From: Actinomycetes bacterium
GTDB taxonomy: Bacteria; Actinomycetota; Acidimicrobiia; Acidimicrobiales; Acidimicrobiaceae
Length of the DNA stretch: 64,000 nucleotides
Direction of reading: 5' to 3'
NCBI GenBank assembly: GCA_021805205.1
Contig: JAJZFV010000028.1
Coordinates: 18,728 to 82,727 of the forward strand
Shown here: positions 1 through 8,050 of the stretch, in pieces
Numbering within the stretch: the stretch's first letter is position 1
Layout of the letters: every line of letters starts with the position of its first letter
Notes under the pieces: model-generated
What the model was told of the DNA's origin: nothing
The model's input: the letters and a program-made list of their open reading frames with translations, nothing else
Databases searched by the model: none
Translations under genes and position numbers: made by a program

Positions 1-182
1 TACTAGAACTTGAGCGGTTGACTATGTCCACCGCTTTCGAAGTACTAATGGTGAGCCATCAGGTCATGATATATCTGTGGAGCAACCTTCAAGGGTTAGT
101 CTTTCGCGAAAGAGAATGGGAAATTTCTAAAGGCACTGCTTCTTGTATCGCTCCCCGACAATGTAGAGACCAAATGAGTGTC

Positions 183-211
183 TTATTCACGCTCACCACT
201 AGCGTGAATAA
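183..211. promoter_or_regulatory. Perfect inverted repeat upstream of DMT transporter
   Basis: The arms TTATTCACGCT (183-193) and AGCGTGAATAA (201-211) are perfectly complementary around a 7-base spacer. The repeat lies 49 bases before the transporter start. There is no T-run after either arm, so it may be an operator or the terminator of a gene left of the window. The sequence before it (1-182) has no gene I can support. Confidence 0.5.
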
Positions 212-260
212 AGCTGCAACAGCCATAGTTGATCGTCTGAATATTTGAAGGAACTAAGAA

Positions 261-1160
261 GTGAAGAAGGCTAGGGTTGGCAACTCGTCTACGGCAGGAC
301 TGATGGTTGCCACGGGAGCCATATCTATTCAATTTGGTGCTGCATTCGCTACGCACCTATTTCATTCAGTTGGACCTGCAGGGGCCACTGCCCTTCGGAT
401 AGTCTTTGCTGCTCTTGCGCTGCTCGCCTTTAACTGGCGTAAGGGGTTCCAACTTTCAAAGCTGCGTGCAAGAGGTAATGATGTCGTGGTGGCAATTGCA
501 TTCGGCGTAGTCCTTGGAACCATGAATCTAACCTTCTATGAGGCTATTAGTCGCATACCACTAGGTGTTGCTGTAACGGTTGAATTTGTTGGACCACTAA
601 CAGTAACCATCGTTGGCTCACGAAGAGCTTCGGACTTGATTTGGGCAATATTTGCCGGCTTGGGTGTCTTCTTGCTAGCAGGTGGAGGGCTTTTTGATCA
701 TCTTCAACACCTTGATATCATCGGTGTGATCTATGCCTTAGCTGCGGGAATGTGCTGGATTGGATATATCTTGCTCAACTCATCCTCGGGAAAGAGATTT
801 GGGGGTACCTCAGGTTTGACTATTGCTATGGTGGCGGCCTCGATAGCAATCCTTCCATTTGGGTTCATCGACGCAGGATTCAATCTGCTTAGACCGGGGA
901 TACTTGCCACCGGACTAATTGTTGCACTTTTGTCATCTGCAATTCCCTATTCGCTCGAGATGTATGCTTTGAAGCGAGTTACTCCTCGAGCATTTGGAAT
1001 TTTGCTGAGCTTGGATCCCGTATTTGCCGCCTTGGCGGGATTTTTCATTCTTCACCAACACCTAGATGTCTATGAGGTGTTGGCATTGATTTTGGTTATG
1101 ACTGCAAATGCTGGTAGTGCTTGGTTTGATTCAAGACGTGCGTCGGCCGTTGTTGCTTGA
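261..1160 (+). CDS. EamA/RhtA-type DMT-superfamily exporter
   Basis: Likely an inner-membrane metabolite exporter of the drug/metabolite transporter superfamily, closest in feel to the RhtA amino-acid exporters; the substrate is inferred only. The 299 residues are almost all hydrophobic helices, about ten, in two EamA halves (roughly residues 10-145 and 155-290). An internal repeat is visible in the Pro/Gly-rich ends of each half (GVAVTVEFVGPL and SSAIPYSLEMYALKRV). It starts at GTG with AAGGA eight bases upstream. It appears monocistronic, followed by a hairpin after the stop. An EamA-family function is well supported; the exact cargo is not. Confidence 0.88.
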   Translation: MKKARVGNSSTAGLMVATGAISIQFGAAFATHLFHSVGPAGATALRIVFAALALLAFNWRKGFQLSKLRARGNDVVVAIAFGVVLGTMNLTFYEAISRIPLGVAVTVEFVGPLTVTIVGSRRASDLIWAIFAGLGVFLLAGGGLFDHLQHLDIIGVIYALAAGMCWIGYILLNSSSGKRFGGTSGLTIAMVAASIAILPFGFIDAGFNLLRPGILATGLIVALLSSAIPYSLEMYALKRVTPRAFGILLSLDPVFAALAGFFILHQHLDVYEVLALILVMTANAGSAWFDSRRASAVVA

Positions 1161-1174
1161 GTGATAGCCATGGA

Positions 1175-1192
1175 GGCCAATAACTATTGGCC
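1175..1192 (+). terminator. Hairpin after the DMT gene
   Basis: GGCCAATA (1175-1182) and TATTGGCC (1185-1192) form a perfect stem 15 bases after the transporter stop. No T-tract follows, so it is only a possible terminator. The rest of 1161-1472 shows no gene; it should carry the promoter of the thioesterase gene, but I cannot point to clear -35/-10 boxes. Confidence 0.4.
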
Positions 1193-1472
1193 GCTACGGC
1201 CGAGATAGTGATGGGTCCTTTAGAGCGCATGACTTTCGATTCCTATTGTCGGCAACCCTCAGTTGCCCGTTGTGGTGAATTCTACTAACCTAAGAGATTG
1301 ACGTTATTAATCCGCGTCGAAACTTCTAATACCTCTAATTATTACGAGAGAGGCCCATCCCGTTTTTAGCTAGCAAGAGGCGCAATCGAGGTGATGTTAG
1401 TAAATCGCCCATTTTTTGTGATCGGCGCGACTAGTTTGAGTGAGATTAGTTTAGATCCAAACAAGGTGATTT

Positions 1473-2276
1473 GTGGTTAGATTGTTTTCTGAGGTAACGG
1501 TCGTCGATAAGGTCGACCAAGGGCGTTATCTTGCGACGGTTGATGACTCTTGGACGATTGGTGGAAAGCCCAACGGAGGTTATTTGCTTGCGATTGTGGC
1601 TAGGGCAATTCTTGAGCAATCGCACTTTACCGATGTCCTTTCGTCTAGCGTTCACTATCTATTCTCTCCTGATCCCGGGCGAGTCGAAGTTCAAGTTGAT
1701 GAGGTGCGTGTCGGTAGGTCTTTTAGTCACTACGAGGGACGTCTGTTTCAAGATGGACGTTGCGCTCTCACCGTACTTGCAATAGTGGGAAAGCTGTCGA
1801 GCAGTAACGGTGCCTATTGGAAGAGTGCCGACCTCGACTCATCGATCTCACCGTATCAAGAGTGCAAACCTTTACCGATTACCACCCCAGGTGGATTTAA
1901 TGCGTCGATTATGTCTCAGGTTGAGATAGTCATGGACCCTACCGTAAAAGTTTATACCGAGGATAGCCCTTCGGGAAGTGGGCAGTTGAAGGGCTGGCTA
2001 AGCCTTCCGGGCGGAGAGGCCTTTGACTCGGTATCGCTCCAGTATGCCCTAGATTCGTTCCCGCCAGCGACCTTCGAAATCGAGCGAACTGGCTGGGTTC
2101 CAACACTATCTTTTACGACTTACATAAGGGCGCTTCCAGTACCTGGACCACTTCAGATTCTTCAACGAGCAAATCTGGTGCAAGGGCAAATGGTGGATGA
2201 AACGTGCTACGTATGGGATGTTGAACATAACCTAGTTGGCCAAGCCACACAGCTGGCTGCTATACGACTGGGTTAA
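1473..2276 (+). CDS. Acyl-CoA thioesterase family protein (double hotdog)
   Basis: Predicted to hydrolyse an acyl-CoA thioester, by family resemblance to the TesB-like/4HBT_3 double-hotdog proteins of actinobacteria. The N-terminal hotdog shows the family signature W27...PNGGY (residues 33-37) and the 'SVHYLFSPDPGRVEVQV' strand. The second half (about 150-267) has the expected 'WVPTLSFTTYIRA' strand and ends in 'GQATQLAAIR', the usual closing strand. It starts at GTG with AAGGTG just upstream. Length 267 matches the family. It ends two bases from the convergent apbE stop. Substrate chain length cannot be read from sequence. Confidence 0.85.
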   Translation: MVRLFSEVTVVDKVDQGRYLATVDDSWTIGGKPNGGYLLAIVARAILEQSHFTDVLSSSVHYLFSPDPGRVEVQVDEVRVGRSFSHYEGRLFQDGRCALTVLAIVGKLSSSNGAYWKSADLDSSISPYQECKPLPITTPGGFNASIMSQVEIVMDPTVKVYTEDSPSGSGQLKGWLSLPGGEAFDSVSLQYALDSFPPATFEIERTGWVPTLSFTTYIRALPVPGPLQILQRANLVQGQMVDETCYVWDVEHNLVGQATQLAAIRLG

Positions 2277-2278
2277 AG

Positions 2279-3070
2279 CTAACGCTTAAATGGAAAGGCG
2301 CGAGTCGCATAAAGGCGGCCGTCTGCTTTAGTAAGAGCGCATTCGTACCCTTCGAGCCCCTCGATAACGTCGAATATTTCGAGGCCGGCAACAAATACCG
2401 CGGTTGCTAGGCCATCTGCCATTGTAAGCGATGGGCCAATGACCGTAGCAGATAGGTTTTCTATCGTTCTACTGGGATACCTTGGATCAATGATATGGTG
2501 CCTGCGTTCGTATAGCGCGCTGGTGGCAACCGAGTCCGCGCCTTGGATGGCGAAAGCTAACTTTGATCTGTCCAAGGGATCGACAACGCCAAAGGAGAAT
2601 CGTTCGCCCTCGCGCAAGGTGCCGAACGATGCAATGTCTCCTGCTCCGTTGATGATTGCCCCCCTCACTCCTTCCAACTTTAGATGTGTTAGTGCACGTT
2701 CTACCGCCCATCCCTTTACCACGCCGGTTGGGTCAACTCCACTACCTAGATAGTGGTGGTCGAACGCTCCTCGCGTGATCGTTTTGAGATAGTCACAGAC
2801 CTCTAGAACATATCTAACATCGCTAGGTTGATCCTTAGTAACTCTGAGGGGACGGTTCAGCGAGATCCATGAGTCGGATTTGTAAGTGCTAAACCTAAGG
2901 TCAGCCTGAACCAGAGATTGTTTTGCGGATGTGAGTGCCGCCCGAAGTGGCGAATCCGATAAGTGTAGCTCAGGACGATCAACGTAAATGTCGAAGGTTA
3001 CGATGGTGCCCATGACTTCGAAAAGTTCGGTCACATGCAGAGGTTCATTATCTTTGGAGCGCCGAAACAC
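2279..3070 (-). CDS. apbE: FAD:protein FMN transferase (ApbE family)
   Basis: Transfers FMN from FAD onto a threonine of a target protein, forming a phosphoester-linked flavin. Visible family motifs are MGT near residue 20, FSTYKSDSWISLNR, GAFD, DPTGVVKGWA, INGAGDI, and the metal-binding C-terminal run GPSLTMADGLATAVFVAG. Length 263 is a little short because there is no lipoprotein signal; it begins at GTG. It is the last gene of a three-gene minus-strand operon, five bases after the FMN-binding protein whose SGASYT motif is its probable substrate. This gene pairing is well known for ApbE. The site of action (cytoplasm or outside) is not resolved, as no clear signal peptide is seen. Confidence 0.92.
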   Translation of the reverse strand: MFRRSKDNEPLHVTELFEVMGTIVTFDIYVDRPELHLSDSPLRAALTSAKQSLVQADLRFSTYKSDSWISLNRPLRVTKDQPSDVRYVLEVCDYLKTITRGAFDHHYLGSGVDPTGVVKGWAVERALTHLKLEGVRGAIINGAGDIASFGTLREGERFSFGVVDPLDRSKLAFAIQGADSVATSALYERRHHIIDPRYPSRTIENLSATVIGPSLTMADGLATAVFVAGLEIFDVIEGLEGYECALTKADGRLYATRAFPFKR

Positions 3071-3075
3071 TAGAG

Positions 3076-3690
3076 CTAGATTCCTAATTTAGCTAGCGCG
3101 CCCTGAAGTGATTGTGCGAAGCCAGCGGTGGTGTAGCTTGCTCCACTGACGTTTTGGATATTGGCAGATTGAGCTTGCATCGCCTCTTGCTCGAGAATCG
3201 GAATAGCGTACTGGTCTATCGACGCAGACCGTGAGTTTCCACCGTCACTGAGGCTTGAAACGGTAACGTTAGTGATCTTATGTCCAGTTGCGGTAGCGGT
3301 CACAGCTAGGGTACCGAAGTAGTAGTTCACCGTCGGCCCCGTTGCACTAGCTGGGCCCGCGGCAGCTGTTGTTGTAGGTGAGGCAGTCGTAGTGGGTGCA
3401 GCGGTCGTCGCGGGGGCTGATGTTGGTGAAGGAGCTGATGTTGGTGCTGGTGCCGCAGTTGCAGCAGGAGCCTGACTAGAGGCGGCCTTTGCAGCTGTAG
3501 TTGTAGGTGCCGCTGTTGTGGCGCTCGATGATGCGGTTGAGGTCGTGGGCGAAGATGGAACTGTAGTCGCTGTGGAACCCGACGTTGGTAGAGACGACCC
3601 TAGGGTAACCTTTGCCGGGCTTGATTGAAATGATAGAACTCCAATTAGACCAACTCCGGTACCTGTAATTACGTAAAAGGAACGTTTCAT
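3076..3690 (-). CDS. Exported FMN-binding domain protein, Ala/Thr/Pro-rich stalk
   Basis: A 204-residue protein in three parts: a hydrophobic N-terminal signal/anchor (residues 5-25), a low-complexity Ala/Thr/Ser/Pro stalk (about 30-118), and a C-terminal FMN_bind domain starting near NYYFGTLAVTATATG. The domain ends with SGASYTT (182-188), matching the flavinylation consensus [ST]GA[ST]xT; Thr187 would carry FMN attached by the ApbE encoded next. It sits between the ferric-reductase-like protein and ApbE in one operon. I infer an extracytoplasmic one-domain flavoprotein that shuttles electrons at the cell surface. The low-complexity stalk suggests it spans the cell wall. Confidence 0.9.
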   Translation of the reverse strand: MKRSFYVITGTGVGLIGVLSFQSSPAKVTLGSSLPTSGSTATTVPSSPTTSTASSSATTAAPTTTAAKAASSQAPAATAAPAPTSAPSPTSAPATTAAPTTTASPTTTAAAGPASATGPTVNYYFGTLAVTATATGHKITNVTVSSLSDGGNSRSASIDQYAIPILEQEAMQAQSANIQNVSGASYTTAGFAQSLQGALAKLGI

Positions 3691-3742
3691 TTTCTTAGAT
3701 GACCTTTTTTAGTTGTAAATTTTCCACTTTTTAAGTGACGTC

Positions 3743-5140
3743 CTAGAATGAGAACTCTTCGATGTGTATCTTGTCTTGAGTGACGCCTAATTTGCCAAGA
3801 CTCTCTTTTACCTCATCGTTGAATCCGACCGGACCGCATATGAAGAAGTCGTTTTTATTTGCTTCGGGCACCAAACGATTGAGAGTCGCTGGATCGAGTT
3901 TGACGCTAGATCTTGAGCCAGTAACCTCGTAGAACTTCCCTCTGCGATTAGCCATTAGTTCTGCGATTTCGTCGTTGTGAATTAGGTCGTCAGAGGAGGA
4001 TCCACGCAGAATGACATTGGTTTCAACATCAGCAGGCATGTCTTCAAGTAGCGCGCGAATAGGCGTAGCGCCAACTCCGGCACCTATGAGGGTTATCTTC
4101 TTGTTCGAAGTGCGATACCTAGTGAATGCTCCGTATGGACCCTCTATAAAGACCCTTGTTCCAACTTTTAGCTTTGAAATCAATCCAGAGTGGTCACCTA
4201 GATCTTTAATTGTTACGCGGATGTAAGGAGGCCTCGGCATAGCGCTCAGTGAATAGGGGTGGGAGTGGAGGAAAAGATCCTTGCTCAAAAAGCGCCATTG
4301 AATGAACTGCCCCCCCGACACAGGTAGCTTGTCGAGGTGCTTCCCTTGACATGTGACCGAGTAGACCCCCGGCCCCTCTTCGACGATGGCAACGATCTTA
4401 AGTCTGTGTACGGCATTTCGGTACACCGTGACCAGCAGCCGGTTCCATAAGACAAATTCAGCAACGACTATAAATGCGGCTACCCAAAGATCCCGGGCTA
4501 ACGGGTGATTCAAAAACATCACTCCAGTGCGAACCTGGTGGCCGACGGAAAGTGCTACCCCCAAATAGGTATAAAGGTGCACTACCCACCACGTTTCGTA
4601 CTTCATCTTTGAGCGGGCTCGCTTGTAGGAGGTTACTCCAGCCATGATTAAAAGGATGTAACCTACAATCGCCATGAGCATATCGGGATAGTGGAAGATA
4701 AATGTGGTTAGCTGCTTGAACAGAGATGTGCTCGACAGTTTGGCGTAGCCATAGATCGACAGTCCAACGTGAACCGTCAAGAGTACAAGTGCATATGGCG
4801 CAAGCTTGCGATGCCACTTCACTAACTTGTCTTGGCCAAGCGTTCTTTCGATAATTGAAACTCTCGCCGCAAGGAGTACTACTAATATGAGCATGTAAGT
4901 GGCGATGAGTCCCGACGCTCTCGTTATAGCGAGGGCCAGTCCGCCGGGGCCCTTAAGAGCCCCATTGGCGTCACCCATTACATAGAGGGCCATAGTCGCA
5001 CCGAGACCTAGTCCCAATACCAGAGAGGCTGCATCTACTGCTCCCTTTGATGGGAGGGGGAAGTTGGGGCTTCGGCGCACGCTCTGCGGCCGAGACCATA
5101 ACTCCTTTACCCTTGATTGATGCTCTACCTTTGATGCCAT
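3743..5140 (-). CDS. Ferric-reductase-like transmembrane flavoprotein with FNR module
   Basis: Predicted membrane flavohaem oxidoreductase: it would pass electrons from NAD(P)H through FAD and haem across the membrane. The N-terminal half has about six membrane helices with paired histidines H110/H124 and H188/H201, the expected haem ligands of the ferric-reductase domain. The C-terminal half is a ferredoxin-reductase fold: the FAD-binding HPYSLS motif, the nucleotide-binding GAGVGATPIRAL run and the CGPVGF motif. Length 465. It is the first gene of the operon with the FMN-binding protein and ApbE, so electrons probably go to the exported flavin. The start has no visible Shine-Dalgarno sequence. 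Confidence 0.88.
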   Translation of the reverse strand: MASKVEHQSRVKELWSRPQSVRRSPNFPLPSKGAVDAASLVLGLGLGATMALYVMGDANGALKGPGGLALAITRASGLIATYMLILVVLLAARVSIIERTLGQDKLVKWHRKLAPYALVLLTVHVGLSIYGYAKLSSTSLFKQLTTFIFHYPDMLMAIVGYILLIMAGVTSYKRARSKMKYETWWVVHLYTYLGVALSVGHQVRTGVMFLNHPLARDLWVAAFIVVAEFVLWNRLLVTVYRNAVHRLKIVAIVEEGPGVYSVTCQGKHLDKLPVSGGQFIQWRFLSKDLFLHSHPYSLSAMPRPPYIRVTIKDLGDHSGLISKLKVGTRVFIEGPYGAFTRYRTSNKKITLIGAGVGATPIRALLEDMPADVETNVILRGSSSDDLIHNDEIAELMANRRGKFYEVTGSRSSVKLDPATLNRLVPEANKNDFFICGPVGFNDEVKESLGKLGVTQDKIHIEEFSF

Positions 5141-6512
5141 GATTTACACTCTAAAACTTGTGACTATATCGAATCTGAAAGAAGTCTGGGAATTGGCATA
5201 AGGATAATTTCGTTGGTGCTTTGCCAGTCTTCATTTCTAATCATATTTTTCGACAAAATTCTTATTTATCTTGAGTCCTTGTCTCTTTCAAATAGTATGA
5301 ATTTTCTCTGAAAATATCCAATCAAAAGAGGATATCCGATCGGTTATCTATTGCCATTCAATCATGAATTACCACTTCAGGATGGTGGTTAGACTGATAC
5401 CTTCATTGTTGATTTCCGAAAGCTATTTCATACTATTCCTTCGATTACGTGTAATGCAAGTAATATCTCAAAAATAATTGAGAAATTACTCATCTTTAAC
5501 CTAGGTAAAGTAATTGAAAATAAGAGGTAAATCTCCTTGGAGCTAGGGGTTTTAAATTCGGCAGAAGATCTACGTAATTACCTGTTCTTGGTCAGATCGA
5601 CAATGTTAGCGGAATAAATATCCGATATCTAGTCTAACCGTAGCGTAAAAAGTAGTCTAAAGATTCGACCCGCAGCCATCCGGTGGCCGAGATAGTCACA
5701 CCAGAGATCGGCGATTAACTTGATCTCTAGATGTGTGGCTTCAACTGCTTAAAAGTTCCTCGATATACGTTTTTGCTCCAACCCGACACATCTGTTTGGT
5801 TACCTGTGTTCCTTTTGCGGGGGTTTAAGCCTCATTGAGCCAGAATTTGATGATTCAAAGATCTTTCAGGTGAGCCTCCGAAGGTGAGATCGTAGATAAT
5901 TAATAGCTATAGATCAAGGCGGAGTAGTACATTTATCGAGCCTTAGGGATCTATGAATTTGAAATGGCCATCTTTCTTTAGAGCCAACGAAGCTATTTGA
6001 CGTTTCCCAGCAAATTCGTCCCTTCAATCACGTCTATTCTGGCAATTTTGTGGGATAGGTTAGTTTTGACTAATAGTTGTTCCGTGTCGTAGGTGAAACT
6101 TCGCCTGTCCTCGATATTGGGGCGAAAACAGAGTTATTGTGGCCGCCTCCTGTAATCGAATCATTGTCACAGCCGTCCGTTGCTTCGTGGTATTGCCACT
6201 CGTGGTGGCTGTAGAAATGGATGGAGCTGGTATTTCACTGCTTCTGGCAAGCGAGGTACCGGTGGATTTTCAAAGCTATTCGATGGAGTGGTCGTCGGTT
6301 GGGGAGACTATAGCTTGGTCGATACCGTACTCAATGTGCAGTGAGGCACCTTAGATCTTGGGGTTGTTTGGCGATACGGATTCATACTTTTGTGACTTCG
6401 CTCCTTGGCGGATCGGGTTATTTTATTGAATCTACCCTCTTTCCTGGGGTTGTTTCAGGTGCAAACTTTTAACTTGGCATCGAGGTAGGTTGGTCTCTTC
6501 GGCGCACTTCCA
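5141..6512. other. 1.37-kb AT-rich gap without a supportable gene
   Basis: This is the longest non-coding stretch of the window. The left 650 bases are clearly AT-rich and must hold the promoter of the ferric reductase operon, which reads leftward from 5140. One open frame exists (6139-6354, 71 residues, GTG start) but it matches no family I know and has no convincing ribosome site, so I do not call it. I looked for tRNA, tmRNA, SRP RNA and 6S-like signatures and found none. It may hold regulatory sequence, an unrecognised small RNA or a decayed gene. Confidence 0.5.
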
Positions 6513-6806
6513 TTATCCCCCTGAAATTGCAGTTACAAAGTGAATGGTTTCAGTTCCGGTCACCAAAATAGCTGGTAGCTCTTCGTTTGGATCGATATCT
6601 GAGATATCCTCTCGCTGAGCAAAAATACGGATGTAGGCGCGACGAGTCCGCGTCATTGGGTCCCTTAAAGTGCCGCGCAACTGCGGGTACTCGTTTTCGA
6701 GCTGGTCGTAGATCTCGGTTAAAGTTTGTCCCTTGAATTCAAGGACATGTCCGTGCGGTATGGAGGCGTACTTCATGAGTTGAACTGGAATTTTGACGAT
6801 TGCCAT
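6513..6806 (-). CDS. MoaD/ThiS-family ubiquitin-like protein with Gly-Gly tail
   Basis: A 97-residue beta-grasp protein. The family is shown by the size, the hydrophobic pattern, 'LEFKGQTLTEIYDQLENEYPQLRGTL' near residues 22-47, and the exposed C-terminal ISGG ending required for adenylation and thiocarboxylation. MoaD and ThiS carry sulfur for molybdopterin or thiamin; related small archaeal modifiers conjugate to proteins. No MoaE, ThiG, MoeB or other partner lies nearby. The gene is 14 bases after the beta-propeller gene on the same strand, so the two form a unit. The sulfur acceptor is unknown. Family call is firm; function is open. Confidence 0.82.
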   Translation of the reverse strand: MAIVKIPVQLMKYASIPHGHVLEFKGQTLTEIYDQLENEYPQLRGTLRDPMTRTRRAYIRIFAQREDISDIDPNEELPAILVTGTETIHFVTAISGG

Positions 6807-6820
6807 TATCTAAAACCTGC

Positions 6821-7927
6821 TTAAGCCGAAATCACCTCTACCGAGAGAACAGACGGAAGTGACGACGCTAGCTGGGACCAGTTTGCACCACCATCAGTGC
6901 TGCCAAAGACCTCTCCGGTGGTCGTTCCAAAATAGATACCAGTTCCGGTCGATCGATCGACCGATAGAGCTCCTCGAAGGACATTTCCATAGAAGTCACG
7001 TTGGGGTAGGCCATTTGAGATGCTCCTCCACCGTCCATCTTTTTCTAAGCAGAAGACCTTCAGTTCTCCATCGGGTGGAAAGTGTTCATGGTCGCTCTTA
7101 ATCGGAATGACAACTGGTGTTTCATGTGGATAGTCAATAACTCCAACTACGAATCCGAAGTCACTCGGAAGATTATTTGAAATCTCTCTCCAATTGTCGC
7201 CAGAGTCGTCGGTAGTTAGAACGTCCCAATGTTTTTGCATATACAACTTGGAACTATTTGAGCTACTCATAGCGATTCTATGAACGCAGTGTCCTACCTC
7301 GACGTCCTCGTCTGGAAGGTAGTCAGCCCTCAGACCTCTATTTATCGGTGTCCATGTGCCTCCTCCATCATCGGATCGAAAAGCTCCGGCTGCACTGATG
7401 GCAACAAAGAGACGGTTTTGATCACGTGGATCTTGGACTATGGTGTGAAGCGCCATACCTCCGGCACCTGGCTGCCATGAACTGCTTGTACCGTGGTTCC
7501 TTAGGCCGTCCAGCTCCTTCCAGCTCTCTCCCATGTCATGCGACACAAATAGGGCAGCGTCTTCAACTCCTGCGTAAATGATATTTCGGTCAAAGATTGA
7601 AGGTTCGAGAGACCATACTCGCTTGAACGACCATGGAACTTCGCTACCGTCGAAGAAGAGGTGGGTTTGATTGCCTCCGTTGTAAGCAAAGTCATTCGAA
7701 ATTGCTTCAAAACTGTTACCGCCGTCTACAGATCGGAGAACGGTTTGACCGAACCAGAGATTGCTCTGGGATGCATAGATTAGTTTTGGATCCAATGGAG
7801 AGGCTTTGAAGTGGTAGATCTCCCACCCTGAAAACAACGGATCAGATAGTTCGTACTTGGCTTCTGCGTCGTTCCAGGAAGCTATGAAGCCTCCCTTTTT
7901 TGTTCCAATTAATAACCTCGGCTCCAT
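6821..7927 (-). CDS. Sialidase-like beta-propeller protein with Asp-box repeats
   Basis: A 368-residue protein built of BNR/Asp-box repeats (SxDxGxxW). At least five are visible: RSVDGGNSF, VSHDMGESW, RSDDGGGTW, TTDDSGDNW and STDGGANW. They mark a beta-propeller of the exo-alpha-sialidase/VPS10 type. No signal peptide is seen, so a cytoplasmic place is likely, and the sialidase Arg triad and Tyr/Glu nucleophile cannot be assigned, so glycosidase activity should not be assumed. It is the first gene of a two-gene unit with the MoaD-like protein. This pair recurs in actinobacteria as far as I recall; a role as scaffold or target of the ubiquitin-like protein is inference. Confidence 0.8.
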   Translation of the reverse strand: MEPRLLIGTKKGGFIASWNDAEAKYELSDPLFSGWEIYHFKASPLDPKLIYASQSNLWFGQTVLRSVDGGNSFEAISNDFAYNGGNQTHLFFDGSEVPWSFKRVWSLEPSIFDRNIIYAGVEDAALFVSHDMGESWKELDGLRNHGTSSSWQPGAGGMALHTIVQDPRDQNRLFVAISAAGAFRSDDGGGTWTPINRGLRADYLPDEDVEVGHCVHRIAMSSSNSSKLYMQKHWDVLTTDDSGDNWREISNNLPSDFGFVVGVIDYPHETPVVIPIKSDHEHFPPDGELKVFCLEKDGRWRSISNGLPQRDFYGNVLRGALSVDRSTGTGIYFGTTTGEVFGSTDGGANWSQLASSLPSVLSVEVISA

Positions 7928-8050
7928 CTACATCCCCCCGTTTGATCCTTGTTGGCAGATAATCTTGGCATCACCGGCGAGGTGAGTCAAGGTGGAATTT
8001 GACCTTTTTAACAGTGGATTGACAGTATGGAATCTTTTTCGCTTTGGAAT

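Noticed and set aside
18..248. Open frame of 76 codons at the left edge
   Set aside because: No family resemblance, no ribosome site, and it contains the perfect inverted repeat at 183-211, which fits a non-coding region better.
5387..5639. GGTTAGACT and AGTCTAACC 9-base inverted repeat 240 bases apart
   Set aside because: Short and distant; no duplicated target or transposase near it, so no insertion element is supported.
6139..6354. Open frame of 71 codons in the long gap
   Set aside because: GTG start with no clear ribosome site, no recognisable motif and no neighbour on the same strand.
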